Positions 48,833 to 49,354 of a DNA stretch of 49,354 bases are shown here, piece after piece (the stretch's first letter is position 1; every line of letters starts with the position of its first letter). The translations under genes were made by a program, and so were the position numbers. The stretch covers positions 1-49,354 of the IMG/VR virus record IMGVR_UViG_3300027977_000051; one strand, given 5' to 3'. Under the pieces are notes generated by a model, which was not told the DNA's origin, made no database searches, and worked only from the letters and a program-made list of their open reading frames with translations. This stretch comes from a virus.

Positions 48833-49354
48833 ATGGAACTGATATTCGATCACATCACGGGCAAGCAGGAGCAGCAGGATTTGCAATATTTCCGATTGCG
48901 AGGATTCCTGGACGGCAACGAAGAGGACGATCCCCTGGATCAGGGCTGGCTGGCGGACGACACGCCGCACCAGGGCCAGGAGTGCTGGTACCAGTCGCGC
49001 AGCACACGCATAGAGCTCAGGCCCGGCCTGATAAAAAAACCGCGCAAAAGAGAAGTGCGCGGGCAGCGCATCGAGATGCTGGAGATACGCCCCGTGGACA
49101 GCATGCTCAAGCTGACCGGCATGGAGAGGCTGTACCACGACTTCCTGGCCAAGAAGGGCTATCGCGACCTCTACAACCCCATGACGCACATACACCAGCG
49201 AGACAGCTTCCTGATCTACTACATCGACGACGTCAGCCACATGATCGGCTTCACCAAGATCAAGAAATACCTCTGGCAGGAGGACGTGCATGACGAGCAG
49301 TTCGAGGACGGCCAACTCAGCGCCATTGAGACCCACATGCACTGCTCCGCCGAG
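48833..49354 (+). CDS. Hypothetical protein, N-terminal part (cut by window edge), possibly GNAT-like
   Basis: 174 codons are visible. It begins MELIFDHITGKQEQQDLQYF and is charged, with RPGLIKKPRKREVRG followed by EMLEIRPVDSMLKLTGMERLY and SFLIYYIDDVSHMIGFTKIKKY. The last resembles a strand-turn-strand of a GNAT-type fold, but no acetyl-CoA loop is seen in the visible part. There is no Shine-Dalgarno sequence before the ATG. Codon use is rich in G/C third positions, like gp55. It follows the hairpin region. I do not recognise the protein with certainty. Confidence 0.55.
   Translation, partial: MELIFDHITGKQEQQDLQYFRLRGFLDGNEEDDPLDQGWLADDTPHQGQECWYQSRSTRIELRPGLIKKPRKREVRGQRIEMLEIRPVDSMLKLTGMERLYHDFLAKKGYRDLYNPMTHIHQRDSFLIYYIDDVSHMIGFTKIKKYLWQEDVHDEQFEDGQLSAIETHMHCSAE

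Noticed and set aside
48793-49293. 166-codon plus-strand frame at the right edge
   Set aside because: The overlapping frame from 48833 stays open to the edge and gives a more natural protein; this one is its shadow, rich in Arg, Gly and His.

Overview
The window reads as part of the genome of a T4-like (contractile-tailed) marine phage. The evidence is a block of baseplate genes in T4-like order (a gp48/gp54-like candidate, gp53, a hub candidate, gp5, gp25, gp6), the late sigma factor gp55, the recombination pair gp47/gp46, and late promoters of the TATAAATA / NATAAATA type. The long structural proteins, a lysozyme-free gp5, the Gly-rich fibre protein and several radical SAM genes of the kind seen in cyanophages and pelagiphages point to an ocean myovirus. 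No photosynthesis gene is visible, so the host is open. No rRNA, tRNA, CRISPR array or insertion sequence was found.

Layout. (1) About 1-5604, minus strand: an accessory operon under its own sigma70-like promoter, encoding a hypothetical protein, three glycosyltransferase-like proteins, another hypothetical, a radical SAM enzyme, an SGNH-hydrolase-like protein and a second radical SAM enzyme cut by the window edge. It looks like a biosynthetic or surface-decoration island. (2) 5656-16824, minus strand: tail-fibre and virion genes. Three paralogues share an N-terminal module but differ at the C-terminus; with them are a Gly-rich fibre protein and its homologous partner. A plus-strand pair (a QueC-like PP-loop protein and an acyltransferase-like protein) is inserted at 12404-13820. 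(3) 16811-39805, minus strand: the baseplate block, dominated by a 4291-residue protein next to gp6 that carries a cupredoxin-like domain and a seven-unit FG-GAP-like propeller. (4) 39940-43681, plus strand: gp55, gp47 and gp46. (5) 43671-46096, minus strand: a compact trio of metabolic genes (2OG-Fe(II) oxygenase, amidinotransferase, PLP-aminotransferase-like protein). (6) 46135-46326: a small basic protein. (7) 46343-48386, minus strand: a self-contained unit with promoter, GIY-YIG endonuclease, small ORF, third radical SAM protein and strong terminator. (8) 48400-48832: no convincing gene but several hairpins, followed by a plus-strand gene cut by the right edge.

How it fits together. gp55 directs host RNA polymerase to NATAAATA late promoters, and such elements precede the baseplate operon, gp6 and some fibre genes. 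The accessory units instead carry sigma70-like promoters, several of them placed so that the predicted transcript begins at or next to the start codon. The strongest leads for new biology are the amidinotransferase/oxygenase/PLP trio, the four-cysteine N-terminal module shared by all three radical SAM proteins, and the copper-site-like domain in the giant baseplate protein.
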